NCBI GenBank assembly: GCA_021771815.1
Contig: JAETOE010000010.1
Span: forward strand, 35,599-99,598
DNA length: 64,000 bases
Origin: Roseburia hominis
GTDB lineage: Bacteria; Bacillota; Clostridia; Lachnospirales; Lachnospiraceae
Reading direction: 5' to 3'
Position 1 is the first letter of the stretch. Each line of letters starts with the position of its first letter. Shown here one piece after another: positions 27,421 to 36,000 of the stretch. The notes below the pieces were generated by a model. The model was not told where the DNA came from and searched no databases. It was given only the letters and a program-made list of their open reading frames with translations. A program made the position numbers and the translations under genes.

Positions 27421-27478
27421 GCTCTACAGGAAATACCGTGCTGCCGCAAAGCGTGAAAGTAATGATTCCTATAGAGGA
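27421..27478 (+). repeat. Short dispersed repeat with inverted ends, copy 1
   Basis: A 58-base core bounded by CTCTACAGGAA and TTCCTATAGAG. It matches 49048-49103 (opposite strand) along its length, including GCGTGAAAGTAATGATTCCTATAGA versus GCGTAAAAGTGATGATTCCTATAGA in shorter blocks. A second hairpin (AAAAGTGCGC-TTC-GCACACTTTT) follows to about 27503. Both copies start at the T tract of a terminator. Confidence 0.75.
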
Positions 27479-27566
27479 ACAAAAGTGCGCTTCGCACACT
27501 TTTGCATTCCAACCCGTCTGCCATCATTTGAAACTGTTTTCCAAGCAATGAATTCTATCGGGTATC

Positions 27567-27611
27567 TTCTCAAAAACGGTCAACGGATTTATACTATATT
27601 CAGTATTAACC
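27567..27611 (+). promoter_or_regulatory. Promoter and likely TetR operator
   Basis: TTCTCA at 27567 and TATACT at 27590 are 17 bases apart. An imperfect palindrome, GGATTTATACT-ATATTC-AGTATTAACC (27585-27611), covers the -10 box, as expected for autorepression by the TetR protein that follows. The octamer CGGTCAAC flanks it twice (27577 and 27616). Confidence 0.55.
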
Positions 27612-27637
27612 GATACGGTCAACAAGGAGATTGTGAT

Positions 27638-28252
27638 ATGAATGACAAGTTCTTCGAACTCCCGTTGGATAAACAGCAACGGATCATAAATGCCGCATAT
27701 AAGGTGTTTTCTCAAAACAGCTACAAGAAAGCTCCCATGTCAGAAATCGCGGATGAAGGCGGTATTTCGAAAGCATTGCTCTTTCATTACTTTGGAAACA
27801 AAAAGGAATTATATATATACCTATGGTCGAACGCCATTGAGATGACAAGAAAAGCGGTTAGAGAATATAACACTTTGGGAACAAATGATTTTTTTGAAAT
27901 GCTTGGGAGAAGTTTGTTGTCAAAATGTTCCCTGATGCGCGATTACCCGTATATGTACGCATTTTCGTTGAGGGCATATTACGAAACCATCCCGGAAATT
28001 CAGGAAGCCATTCAGGAGAATTATTCAGACGTCAGTAACGCGAGCAAAAGAATCATATTTGAAAAGATGGATCTGTCGGAATTTCGGGACGATATTGATC
28101 TGGAAATGATGTATGATGAGATTTTCTATGCAGTCGACGGGTATATGCTGAAAAAATATCGTTTGGACCGTGTTATCCCGGATGAAATTGAGCGGGAGCT
28201 TCTTAAATTAATCGATCTTTGGAAAAAGATTTATACGAAAAAGGGGGCGTAA
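27638..28252 (+). CDS. TetR/AcrR family transcriptional regulator
   Basis: The protein is 204 residues. The N-terminal TetR helix-turn-helix is complete: KQQRIINAAYKVFSQNSYKK, then MSEIADEGGISKALLFHYFG and NKKELYIYLW. The ligand-binding C-terminal half is not recognisable. The start ATG at 27638 has AAGGAG 8 bases upstream; the long open frame before it is the repeat region, not protein. It precedes two alpha/beta hydrolases by 5 bases and likely controls them through the palindrome at 27585. Confidence 0.93.
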   Translation: MNDKFFELPLDKQQRIINAAYKVFSQNSYKKAPMSEIADEGGISKALLFHYFGNKKELYIYLWSNAIEMTRKAVREYNTLGTNDFFEMLGRSLLSKCSLMRDYPYMYAFSLRAYYETIPEIQEAIQENYSDVSNASKRIIFEKMDLSEFRDDIDLEMMYDEIFYAVDGYMLKKYRLDRVIPDEIERELLKLIDLWKKIYTKKGA

Positions 28253-28257
28253 TTCAA

Positions 28258-29073
28258 ATGCAGCACAGGACAATTTCGGCAAAAGGCGGAACGGTACATT
28301 ATTGGATCGACAAAAAAGAGAGTGCGGCGGACTGTATTGTTTTTACGCATGGGGTAACGGCAGACCATACAATGTTTGAAAAGCAGGTAGAGTATTTTGC
28401 AGGACATTATACGATTATTCTATGGGATGTCCCCATGCACGGACTGTCAAGACCATATGATGAGTTTTCCTATCGGGATACGGCAGAAATATTGCGCGAT
28501 ATTTTACAGACAGAGCGCATCGAAAAAGCGTTTTTTGTGGGAATGTCTATGGGCGGTTATCCAAGCCAGCATTTTGGCGTTCTGTATCCTGATATGGTGA
28601 AAGGATTGATCGCATTAGACACAACGCCGTTAGGCTTACGTTATTATTCAAAGTCGGATATGTGGTGGCTGAAGCAAGTTGCTTCGATGGCAAAATGTTT
28701 TCCCGCAAATATTCTGCGGAAAAGCATGGCATGGTCAGTATCTATGAGCGGGTATTCTTATCAAAAAATGATGTCTATGCTAAGGCCACTTTCAAAAGCA
28801 GAAATTATCGAACAAATGCGAGTGGCATATGAATACTTTCCCAGGGAAAATAAAGATGCCGCATTTTTGTTTCCTGTATTGATACTTGTAGGAGAGAAGG
28901 ATAGCACAGGAAAAGTCAAAGCATATTGTAAGGAATGGGCGAAACAAACGGGTTATCCTTTGCATTTTATAAAGAAAGCAAAACATTTTGCGAACGGGGA
29001 TAATCCAGAACAGGTAAACAGAGAAATAGAGGATTTCATTACAGGAGTGAATAATCATGCTGCATTACGATGA
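28258..29073 (+). CDS. Alpha/beta hydrolase 1
   Basis: Cytosolic hydrolase of 271 residues. The oxyanion segment is FTHGVTADHTMFEKQ, the nucleophile elbow GMSMGGYPSQ (Ser), the acid in LVGEKDSTG (Asp) and the base in KKAKHFANGD (His), so the triad is complete. The substrate is unknown. AGGGGG lies before the ATG. It is translationally linked with the next hydrolase (17-base overlap). Confidence 0.9.
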   Translation: MQHRTISAKGGTVHYWIDKKESAADCIVFTHGVTADHTMFEKQVEYFAGHYTIILWDVPMHGLSRPYDEFSYRDTAEILRDILQTERIEKAFFVGMSMGGYPSQHFGVLYPDMVKGLIALDTTPLGLRYYSKSDMWWLKQVASMAKCFPANILRKSMAWSVSMSGYSYQKMMSMLRPLSKAEIIEQMRVAYEYFPRENKDAAFLFPVLILVGEKDSTGKVKAYCKEWAKQTGYPLHFIKKAKHFANGDNPEQVNREIEDFITGVNNHAALR

Positions 29074-29806
29074 ATACGGGAGTATAAATAATCCAACGAT
29101 ATTGCTTTTACATGGAGCAGGTGCGCTGGATACCTTTTGTCAGCAATATGATTTCGCTGACAGATATCACCTTATCGTGCCGCATCTGCCGGGAGCAGGG
29201 AAGGCGGCTGATAAAATATATGAGCCGGAAAATACCGCAAAAGAACTGTTTGCTTTGATTGATAGTTTACATAAAGAGCGAATCGGTGTGATCGGTCATT
29301 CTCTGGGAGGACAAATTGCAATAATGCTTGTAAGCAGAAAGCCCGAACGGTTTCATTTCGCTGTATTCTTAAGCGCATGGGTGAACCCCAGACCCAAGAC
29401 CATTCAAATGTATTGCTCTGCTTCCGAATTATCCGTAAAGATGCTTCACTGGAAACGGTTAGTGCGGCTTCAGGGAAAATATTGGCGGTACACGGCGGAG
29501 CAGACAAGTTATATGGCGGAATATGCAAAACAAATCACCGCACAGGTGTATCGATCCTTTTTCATTAATACATTAGATTTATCAAAGCTTCCTGAATATA
29601 AAAGAGCAGACATTCCCATGCTGGCGATCTGCGGCAGCAGGGAAACAAGAGATATGAAAGTCTCTCTTACATTGCTTTCCGAAAATCCGAGGTGCAGGAC
29701 GATCACGTTACAAGGTGCAAATCACGACTTTCCTATGCGCAATGCAAAAGAACTGAATCCTATTCTTGAAAAATTCTTTCGGTGTGTATATGAATCGGAA
29801 AAGTAA
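29057..29806 (+). CDS. Alpha/beta hydrolase 2
   Basis: A second hydrolase of 249 residues. It has ILLLHGAGALDTFCQQYDF, the nucleophile elbow VIGHSLGGQIAIML, a weak acid region near LAICGSRETRD where the usual Asp is absent (Glu or Asp nearby could substitute), and the histidine in LQGANHDFPMRN. The two hydrolases differ in sequence, so this is a functional pair rather than a recent duplicate. The triad acid is the uncertain point. Confidence 0.88.
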   Translation: MLHYDEYGSINNPTILLLHGAGALDTFCQQYDFADRYHLIVPHLPGAGKAADKIYEPENTAKELFALIDSLHKERIGVIGHSLGGQIAIMLVSRKPERFHFAVFLSAWVNPRPKTIQMYCSASELSVKMLHWKRLVRLQGKYWRYTAEQTSYMAEYAKQITAQVYRSFFINTLDLSKLPEYKRADIPMLAICGSRETRDMKVSLTLLSENPRCRTITLQGANHDFPMRNAKELNPILEKFFRCVYESEK

Positions 29807-29873
29807 AAATCGCAGGTCACGTATTCCCCGGATGCAGGATACGCGAAAATCTATTGTGCAAAAAGCCATAATT

Positions 29874-30017
29874 GGTATAATGTCCACATAAGCAATGAGC
29901 AGTGCCAAGACGTGAAGAAACAAATATCCGTGCTTGCACGGGAATATTTGTTTCTTTGCGGATTGATAGGGCGAATGCCCTTGAACGAGCGAGCTTTGCT
30001 CGCGAGTGCGCACTGCG
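29874..30017 (+). ncRNA. Predicted structured RNA element, copy 1
   Basis: This 144-base element starts with GGTATAAT and has TTGTGC 17-18 bases upstream, so it carries its own promoter. The fold: GCAGTGC near the 5' end pairs with GCACTGC at the 3' end. Inside are a roughly 17-bp hairpin (GAAGAAACAAATAT against ATATTTGTTTCTTT), a small GGGC-GAAT-GCCC hairpin and GCGAGC-TTT-GCTCGC. Copy 2 (43431-43575) keeps the same fold with different stem sequences. It ends 24 bases before the LytTR gene. I know no named RNA family for it. Confidence 0.6.
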
Positions 30018-30040
30018 AACTTAAGAAAAGCGAGGAGCAT

Positions 30041-30493
30041 ATGAAAATCAATTACTATCGGGATGAAGCGCTTGCGGACGACCGCGTCGACGTCTACTAC
30101 CGGAAGAAGAACGCCCAAATTACGAATCTGATGGCATATCTGGAATCGGAACAGGTGCTGTACGGTAGGAGCGAGGGGGAGCAGCGGAGGCTGTACCTCA
30201 ATGAAATTTACTATGTCGAGGTCGTGGAGCGTCATTGCTTCGCTTATCTGGAATCGGGCGTCTGGGAAATTGACGAAACGCTGCGAAGCTTTCTTGCCCG
30301 GTATCAGGAGAGCGGATTTCTTCAGATCGGGAAGGCTGCCGCGGTCAATATGAACCACATTGAGAAAATTGTGCCGGATCTTAATATGCGGATGCATCTG
30401 ACCCTCGAGAACGGGGAACGGCTTGTGCTTTCAAGGGCGTTTAAGAAGGAGTTCATGGAGTATTTAAAACAGAAGAAGGAGGAGAGACGATGA
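30041..30493 (+). CDS. LytTR family DNA-binding regulator
   Basis: This 150-residue protein has no receiver domain. The LytTR domain spans about residues 45-148: LYLNEIYYVEVVERHCFAYL, EIDETLRSFLARYQESGFLQ, IGKAAAVNMNHIEKIVPD and RLVLSRAFKKEFMEYL. GAGGAG lies 4 bases before ATG. It overlaps the following DUF3021 gene by 4 bases (ATGA), the common LytTR-membrane-inhibitor pairing. The structured repeat lies directly upstream and probably provides its leader or promoter. Confidence 0.92.
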   Translation: MKINYYRDEALADDRVDVYYRKKNAQITNLMAYLESEQVLYGRSEGEQRRLYLNEIYYVEVVERHCFAYLESGVWEIDETLRSFLARYQESGFLQIGKAAAVNMNHIEKIVPDLNMRMHLTLENGERLVLSRAFKKEFMEYLKQKKEERR

Positions 30494-30921
30494 AGCTGAT
30501 AGATAAAAGCAACTTTATATCGACAATATGCGTGGTCTTTACCTGTCTGGTACTTGGCAAAATTGCCATAGAGGCACTTTTTGCGGGGGTATTTGGCAAC
30601 GATCAGGAAAATCTGCTGCTGATGTTCCTGTTTTCCGCACTGGGAACATTTGTACTATCACAGCATTACCGGCTAGAGCGCTTTCCGTTGATGGCGGTGA
30701 TGGCAGGGCAGTATGTGCTACTGGTTGCAGCAGTCATGCTCGTGACATGGATTTCTGGATTTTTCGTGGAGCTGCACGAGGATGCATATCGGGATATGTT
30801 CCGGTCGTTTACGATACCGTATGTAATTGCGGCAGCAGTGTATTACATCTCGCTTTATTTCGAGATAAAGAAGGCGAACCGCCTGCTGCAGGAAGTCAGG
30901 GGAACAGAAGACGCAAAGTAA
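30490..30921 (+). CDS. DUF3021 family membrane protein
   Basis: A 143-residue protein with four predicted TM helices (about 10-32, 42-58, 68-92 and 106-125) and a C-terminal cytoplasmic tail. The family regularly follows LytTR regulators, probably to hold the regulator in check at the membrane; that role is inference here. The start overlaps the LytTR stop (ATGA), with AGGAGG upstream. Confidence 0.85.
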   Translation: MKLIDKSNFISTICVVFTCLVLGKIAIEALFAGVFGNDQENLLLMFLFSALGTFVLSQHYRLERFPLMAVMAGQYVLLVAAVMLVTWISGFFVELHEDAYRDMFRSFTIPYVIAAAVYYISLYFEIKKANRLLQEVRGTEDAK

Positions 30922-30997
30922 CAGAAACGGAAACAGAGCAACGGGGAGTCTGCGCCGCAGAGGGGCGGACGATGGATAACGAATCAGGAGGTAAGTT

Positions 30998-31663
30998 ATG
31001 GAAAAGAATACGACAAAGAAACTGGGATGGAATTATTTCTGGCTGGCAATGACAGCGTTCGGCGGTCTGGGGCTGGAGATTTTGTGGGCGTTTTTGATCG
31101 AGCCGATGATTTATGGTGCGCCGATGCAGGAATGGACAACGATGCAGAATATTCTGCACTGGACGATTACTTGTGTAACATGGGGACTGGTGGCGCTCTG
31201 GGTCGGACATGATGCGAAAAAAAGCTGCGGGTTTTCTCTTATGGAAAAGGGCGAGCAGATGAAGCTCTGGCAGTGGGCGGCGGCGCTTGGCTGTGTTGTC
31301 GTTGCGGTTGGAATTAACTATCTTGACTGGGGCGGGTTTAAGATTATAAAAGAATTTCAAAATAAGACGCTTCCGGTGTTTGTATTCCAGTATATCTACT
31401 ATGCGTTTGAGACGGTGCTCTTCATGTTGATTGTGGTGTTCGGACAGAAGCTTTGTGAGACAATGTTTCAGAAACGCAACATTCCGTATGGCGGGATCAT
31501 CTGCGGATTGACCTGGGGATTGGCGCACATCTTTACCAAGGGCAGCCTTGTAACGGGATTGAACGGGCTTGTCTATGGTTTCCTGTTTGGCGTGGCGTAT
31601 CTTGTGGTCGGAAGAGATATTAAGAAAACGTGGCTGTCGCTGTTTCTGATGTTTGCGTTTTAG
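30998..31663 (+). CDS. Multi-pass membrane protein, degenerate CPBP-like
   Basis: A 221-residue protein with six or more TM helices. The arrangement of the second half (FVFQYIYYAFETVLFMLIVV, then GGIICGLTWGLAHIFT and GLVYGFLFGVAYLVV) resembles CPBP/CAAX-type intramembrane proteases. The usual EExxxR is not conserved (only FETVLF), though the LAH histidine is present. Proteolytic activity is doubtful. AGGAGG lies before the ATG. It may share the transcript of the LytTR-DUF3021 pair, 76 bases downstream. Confidence 0.65.
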   Translation: MEKNTTKKLGWNYFWLAMTAFGGLGLEILWAFLIEPMIYGAPMQEWTTMQNILHWTITCVTWGLVALWVGHDAKKSCGFSLMEKGEQMKLWQWAAALGCVVVAVGINYLDWGGFKIIKEFQNKTLPVFVFQYIYYAFETVLFMLIVVFGQKLCETMFQKRNIPYGGIICGLTWGLAHIFTKGSLVTGLNGLVYGFLFGVAYLVVGRDIKKTWLSLFLMFAF

Positions 31664-31712
31664 GGAATGACAAATGCGGGATATGGTACATAAAAGCCGA
31701 TGACGATAAAGT

Positions 31713-31745
31713 AGGGCAGGATCACTTTGGTGGTGCTGCCTTTTT
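31713..31745 (+). terminator. Intrinsic terminator
   Basis: GGGCAGGATCAC-TTTG-GTGGTGCTGCC stem-loop followed by five T, closing the LytTR operon. Confidence 0.8.
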
Positions 31746-31837
31746 CGTTGGCAGTGCAATGACGGGTGTGCTATACTTATGCTTATAAAAATATCACTTG
31801 GAAGGTTTTATGACGTTGCGGAAAGGAAGGATGGGTT

Positions 31838-32563
31838 ATGACGAACACGGAACAGTTTTTGCAAATGGTAAAGGAATCGGACAACATTGTATTCTTTGGC
31901 GGCGCAGGCGTATCGACGGAAAGCGGAATACCGGATTTTCGCAGTGTGGACGGGCTTTACAACCAGAAATATGACTATCCGCCGGAGACGATTCTGAGCC
32001 ATTCCTTCTATATGAGAAATACGGAAGAGTTCTATCGTTTTTACCGCGATAAGATGCTCTGCTTAGATGCAGAGCCGAACACGACGCATGGGAAGCTCGC
32101 CGCGCTTGAGGCGGCGGGAAAGGTAAAGGCAGTCATCACGCAGAACATCGACGGACTCCATCAGAAGGCGGGGAGTAAAAAGGTCTTAGAGCTTCACGGC
32201 AGCGTGCACCGGAATTATTGCAGAAAATGCGGGAAAGGCTTTGATGCGGAATATATCCTTAGTTCAAGCACAAAAGTTCCGCTATGCGATGAGTGTAGCG
32301 GAGAAATAAAGCCAGATGTCGTACTCTACGAGGAGGGACTCGACCAGCAGACTCTTGAGGATGCAGTCTTCTACATCAGTCACGCGGACATGCTGATTAT
32401 CGGGGGGACCTCCCTTGCAGTTTACCCGGCGGCGGGGCTGATCGATTATTACAGAGGGCATAAACTGGTGCTTATCAATAAATCGACAACACCGATGGAC
32501 GCGCGGGCGGATCTTTTGATTCAGGCGGGGCTTGGCGAGGTCTTCGGACAGATTGAGGTGTAA
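31838..32563 (+). CDS. cobB: NAD-dependent protein deacylase (sirtuin, CobB type)
   Basis: Canonical Sir2 enzyme removing acyl groups from lysines. NAD-binding motif FFGGAGVSTESGIPDFRS, then TQNIDGLHQKAG, the catalytic histidine in LELHGSVHRN, and four zinc cysteines (YCRKCGKGF and LCDECSG). The late IIGGTSLAVYPAA and VLINKS complete the Rossmann fold. The length is 241 residues. GGAAGG lies before the ATG. The response regulator gene starts 13 bases after its stop. This is a different class from the SirTM protein at 52710. Confidence 0.94.
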   Translation: MTNTEQFLQMVKESDNIVFFGGAGVSTESGIPDFRSVDGLYNQKYDYPPETILSHSFYMRNTEEFYRFYRDKMLCLDAEPNTTHGKLAALEAAGKVKAVITQNIDGLHQKAGSKKVLELHGSVHRNYCRKCGKGFDAEYILSSSTKVPLCDECSGEIKPDVVLYEEGLDQQTLEDAVFYISHADMLIIGGTSLAVYPAAGLIDYYRGHKLVLINKSTTPMDARADLLIQAGLGEVFGQIEV

Positions 32564-32576
32564 GGAGCAGAGAAAG

Positions 32577-33269
32577 ATGCAGGATTATATTTTGGTCGTG
32601 GAGGATGACAACGATATTAATCACATGGTATGCGAATTGCTGGGAAATCACGGATACCAGACCACGCCCGCTTTCTCCGGGACAGAGGCGCTCTTATATA
32701 TAGAAAGAAAAGCTCCGGCAGCGGTAATTTTGGACCTCATGCTGCCGGGCATGACAGGGGAAGAACTCTTGGAGAAAATCAAAGAAACGGACCGAGGCAT
32801 TTCCGTAATCGTCGCCTCGGCGAAGGACGACGTGCATACCAGGGTAGAACTGCTCCGGGCGGGGGCGGATGATTATGTTGTGAAGCCGTTTGACACGGAG
32901 GAGCTTCTTGCAAGACTGGAAGCGGTTCTTCGCAGAAACGGCGGAGAGAACGGAACCGGCGGGAGTGCGTCGCCCGTCCTGCATTATAAGGACATTGTTG
33001 TAGAGACAGAAAATTATAAGGTGACTGTCGCGGGAGCGGAGGTCGTGCTCACGCGAAGAGAATATCTGATATTGGAGCTTTTGATCCGCAATCCGGGAAA
33101 GGTATTTACCAAAAATAATATCTATGAATCCGTGTGGAACGAGGAATACCTTGGGGAGGACAATGCGGTAAATGTCCATATCAGTAACATCCGCCAGAAG
33201 CTTGCGCGGGCAAACGATACAGAGAATTACATCCAGACTGTGTGGGGAATCGGATTTAAGATGGGCTAA
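32577..33269 (+). CDS. OmpR-family response regulator
   Basis: The protein is 230 residues. Receiver domain: YILVVEDDNDINHM, phospho-acceptor in VILDLMLPGMTGEEL and lysine in DDYVVKPFDTEELLA. The winged helix (130-228) carries VVLTRREYLILELLI, NPGKVFTKNNIYESVW and DNAVNVHISNIRQKL. The start ATG at 32577 follows AAGGAG. It heads an operon with an ABC transporter and a sensor kinase (35083), the arrangement of peptide-antibiotic sensing and resistance modules. Confidence 0.94.
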   Translation: MQDYILVVEDDNDINHMVCELLGNHGYQTTPAFSGTEALLYIERKAPAAVILDLMLPGMTGEELLEKIKETDRGISVIVASAKDDVHTRVELLRAGADDYVVKPFDTEELLARLEAVLRRNGGENGTGGSASPVLHYKDIVVETENYKVTVAGAEVVLTRREYLILELLIRNPGKVFTKNNIYESVWNEEYLGEDNAVNVHISNIRQKLARANDTENYIQTVWGIGFKMG

Positions 33270-33367
33270 AACTTTATGATTTCTTTATACTTTTCCTAAT
33301 GTTTCTAAAAAGTCCTTTGTTAGGATGTATTTGTAAGGACAAAACAAAGGAAAGGAAGAGTGAGAAA

Positions 33368-34285
33368 ATGGAATACATTCTAAAAACGGAAAAGCTCACA
33401 AAGATATACGGCGGCGTAAAAGCAGTCAACGAAGTCAGCATGAGCGTGAGAAAAGGTGACATCTATGGCTTTATCGGTAAGAACGGCGCAGGTAAGACCA
33501 CATTCATGAAAATGATTTCGGGGCTTGCGGCGCCGACTGCGGGCAGCATGGAACTGTTCGGAAAGAGCGACTTAGAGCAGGCGAGAAAACGCATTGGAAC
33601 ACTGATCGAGAATCCCGGTGTCTATCCGAACATGACGGCGGAGGAAAATCTTGAGATTGTCCGCAGGAACCTTGGGATTCCCGAGCGGGCGGCAACAAGA
33701 GAGATGTTGGAATTTGTAGGACTTGACAGTGCGGGGAAGAAGAAGGTAAAGAACTTTTCCATGGGTATGAAGCAGAGGTTAGGTCTTGCCGTTTCCCTCA
33801 TAAGAAATCCTGATTTTCTGGTTTTGGATGAACCGATCAACGGACTTGATCCGGCGGGAATCAAGGAAGTCAGGGAGCTGCTTTTAAAATTGAACAGAGA
33901 AAAACAGATTACGATTCTTATTTCCAGCCACATCTTAGGCGAACTGTCCAAGGTGGCGACGAGGTATGGCATTATCCGGGACGGTGTGCTGATGGAAGAA
34001 TTTGGCGCGAAGGAACTGGAAGAAAGGTGCAGGAAATGCCAGAAGATTACCGTGAACGACGTGGGACTTGCGGCTTCTATCCTGGAGAAGAAGCTTTCTA
34101 TTTCACATTATGATGTTCTGGAAGGAAATGTGCTTCGAATATTCGAGAGAATAGAAAATGCTGCACAGATTAACCGCGATCTAATCACCGGAGGGGTAGA
34201 AATTACGGAAAGCTGTCTTTCGGGACTGGATCTTGAGGGTTATTTTATGGATTTGCTTGAGAATGGAGGGAGTCGTAATGTTTAA
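33368..34285 (+). CDS. ABC transporter ATP-binding protein (BcrA/lantibiotic-immunity type)
   Basis: The protein is 305 residues. Walker A IGKNGAGKTTFMKM, Q-loop IGTLIENPGVYPNMTAEENL, signature KNFSMGMKQRLGLA, Walker B FLVLDEPINGLDP and switch histidine in LISSHILGEL. Residues 220-305 form the accessory domain typical of BcrA/SpaF-like ATPases. GGAAAGGAAG lies before ATG 33368. It overlaps the permease start by 8 bases. The partner permease is broken (34278), so transport may be lost. Confidence 0.93.
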   Translation: MEYILKTEKLTKIYGGVKAVNEVSMSVRKGDIYGFIGKNGAGKTTFMKMISGLAAPTAGSMELFGKSDLEQARKRIGTLIENPGVYPNMTAEENLEIVRRNLGIPERAATREMLEFVGLDSAGKKKVKNFSMGMKQRLGLAVSLIRNPDFLVLDEPINGLDPAGIKEVRELLLKLNREKQITILISSHILGELSKVATRYGIIRDGVLMEEFGAKELEERCRKCQKITVNDVGLAASILEKKLSISHYDVLEGNVLRIFERIENAAQINRDLITGGVEITESCLSGLDLEGYFMDLLENGGSRNV

Positions 34286-35060
34286 TTTGTTTGGCGGAGA
34301 GTTTTATAAATGGAAAAAGAGCAGGAGCTTTAAAATCTGTACGGTGATAGCCGTCGCAGTTGTAGTGTGGCTTTATCTGATGATCGCGGTGGCGTCGCAT
34401 TTAGCCGGAGAACCGTTGACGAATCCGGAGGGCGAGATACCGACCGTACTTGAGATGGTGGGTGAAGTCAATTCTACCGGGGTTGGTACGATTTTTATGG
34501 CGATTTTTATCTGCATCTGGGTGGTAGGTGAATACAGCCACGGAGCCATCAAGAATATTGCGGGAAAGGGATTGACCAGAGAACAGGTCTTTCTGTCGAA
34601 GTATTTTTCGAGCGTGACAGCTACGATGGTCATGAATTTGATTTACTTTGCAGCGATTGTCATTGTCGGATGCATTTATCTGGGAACGGACAGTATCGGA
34701 AGCGGATTCTTCCGGGAATTATCTGCTTATATTGGCCTGCAGTTGTTTTTTGGCGTGGCGGTGAGCGGTATCATCGTAGCCATCTGTGAATTTACCAGAA
34801 ATATGGCGGTAGGAATTTCTATCAGCCTGTGAATTCTCCTTCTGTCCGATGTGCTGCTGATGGGTCTGGATCTGCTGCTTTCCGCGGCAAAGCTCGATAT
34901 AAAGGCAAGCACCTACTGGATCATCAATGTGATCAAAGATTGCCCGACGATCGGTCTTACGGCGGATTTTCTTGGGAGAGCGATTTCTGTAATGGTTATG
35001 TGGACGGCGCTTTCACTGGTGCTTGGCATGGTGCATTTCAAAAGGACGGATGTAGTGTAG
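34278..35060 (+). pseudogene. ABC-2 type permease interrupted by in-frame TGA
   Basis: The reading frame starts at ATG 34278 (MFNLFGGEFYKWKKSRSFK, GGAGGG 7 bases upstream) and stops at TGA 34830-34832 after ISISL. It then continues in the same frame as a membrane helix (ILLLSDVLLMGLDLLLSAAK), STYWIINVIKDCPTIG and a last TM helix to the natural stop at 35060. Removing the single TGA gives a normal permease of about 260 residues with six TM helices. A one-base change (for example from TGG) explains it. The first 184 residues (four to five TM helices) may still be made. Confidence 0.85.
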
Positions 35061-35082
35061 GAATAAGAAAGGAACGTATGCT

Positions 35083-36000
35083 ATGACAATCATTCTGGCG
35101 GCGGCGGTAATTACTTTTTTGATGGTGGCAGCCGGACTTGCAATCCGGCTGTCACTCTACCGGAAACAGATTCTGCATATGAAAGAGGAACTTATGATGA
35201 TACAGAAAGAGGATACCAATTATCGGTTATCCTCTTATTGTCATATCGGGGAGACGGAGGAGGTCATCCGGCTGTTCAATGCGAAGCTCACGGAGGTGCA
35301 GCAGAAAGCTGCCGAGCTCGGGAGAGAAAACCGTATCTACAGGGAAAGCATTACGAGTATTTCCCACGATATCCGTACGCCGCTGACAAGTGCGAAGGGC
35401 TATATGCAGATGCTTTCCGCCGGGGAAGGCATCACGGAGGAGAAAAAGAAATCGTACATTACAACCGTAGAAAGGCGAATTGATGCGGTGACGGATATGC
35501 TGAACCAGTTATTTGAGTACGCGAGAGTTGAGGCAGGAGAAATGGAGTTTATACCGGAACGGATTAATCTCGGGAATCTTTTTGCGGACACGATCGCGCT
35601 GTTCTATGATGATTTTGTAAAAAAGGGCTGTGAGCCGGAAATCGTGCTTACGGAGACGCCATGTCTTATTCTGGCGGACAGTCACGCCATGTCGCGGATT
35701 GTTGAGAATCTTATCAAGAACGCATTGGTGCACGGCGTCGGTGATTATCGGTTCAGTCTAAGAAGGCAGGGGAATTCGGCATATCTTTCCGTATCCAACC
35801 GGACAAGCAGTATCGAGCAGAGTGATATGGAGCGCATTTTTGACCGATTTTACACAACGGACACGTCGCGCACGAAAAAGACGACGGGGCTTGGGCTTGC
35901 GATTGTGAAGCAGTTTGCCGAACGGATGGGGCAAACGGTCAGTGCGTCGCTCGACAATGGTATTTTTTCGGTGGAAATAACGTTTACGTGTGTAGATTAG
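35083..36000 (+). CDS. Sensor histidine kinase
   Basis: A 305-residue membrane kinase. It has a single N-terminal TM helix (residues 3-24) and no sizeable extracellular domain, an intramembrane-sensing layout. The H box is SITSISHDIRTPLTSAKGY, the N box VENLIKNALVHG, the F region RIFDRFYTTD and the G2 box TTGLGLAIVKQF. AAAGGAAC lies before the ATG, 22 bases after the permease. It pairs with the OmpR-type regulator at 32577. Confidence 0.93.
   Translation: MTIILAAAVITFLMVAAGLAIRLSLYRKQILHMKEELMMIQKEDTNYRLSSYCHIGETEEVIRLFNAKLTEVQQKAAELGRENRIYRESITSISHDIRTPLTSAKGYMQMLSAGEGITEEKKKSYITTVERRIDAVTDMLNQLFEYARVEAGEMEFIPERINLGNLFADTIALFYDDFVKKGCEPEIVLTETPCLILADSHAMSRIVENLIKNALVHGVGDYRFSLRRQGNSAYLSVSNRTSSIEQSDMERIFDRFYTTDTSRTKKTTGLGLAIVKQFAERMGQTVSASLDNGIFSVEITFTCVD

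Noticed and set aside
29912..30040. N-terminal extension of the LytTR protein, and likewise of the AhpF-like protein (43382-43642)
   Set aside because: The apparent shared peptide (LIGRMP) is a translation of the structured repeat; both genes have good ribosome sites downstream of it.
34830..34832. TGA as a selenocysteine codon in the ABC permease
   Set aside because: No hairpin suitable as a bacterial SECIS is evident after it, and membrane permeases of this family have no redox residue there.
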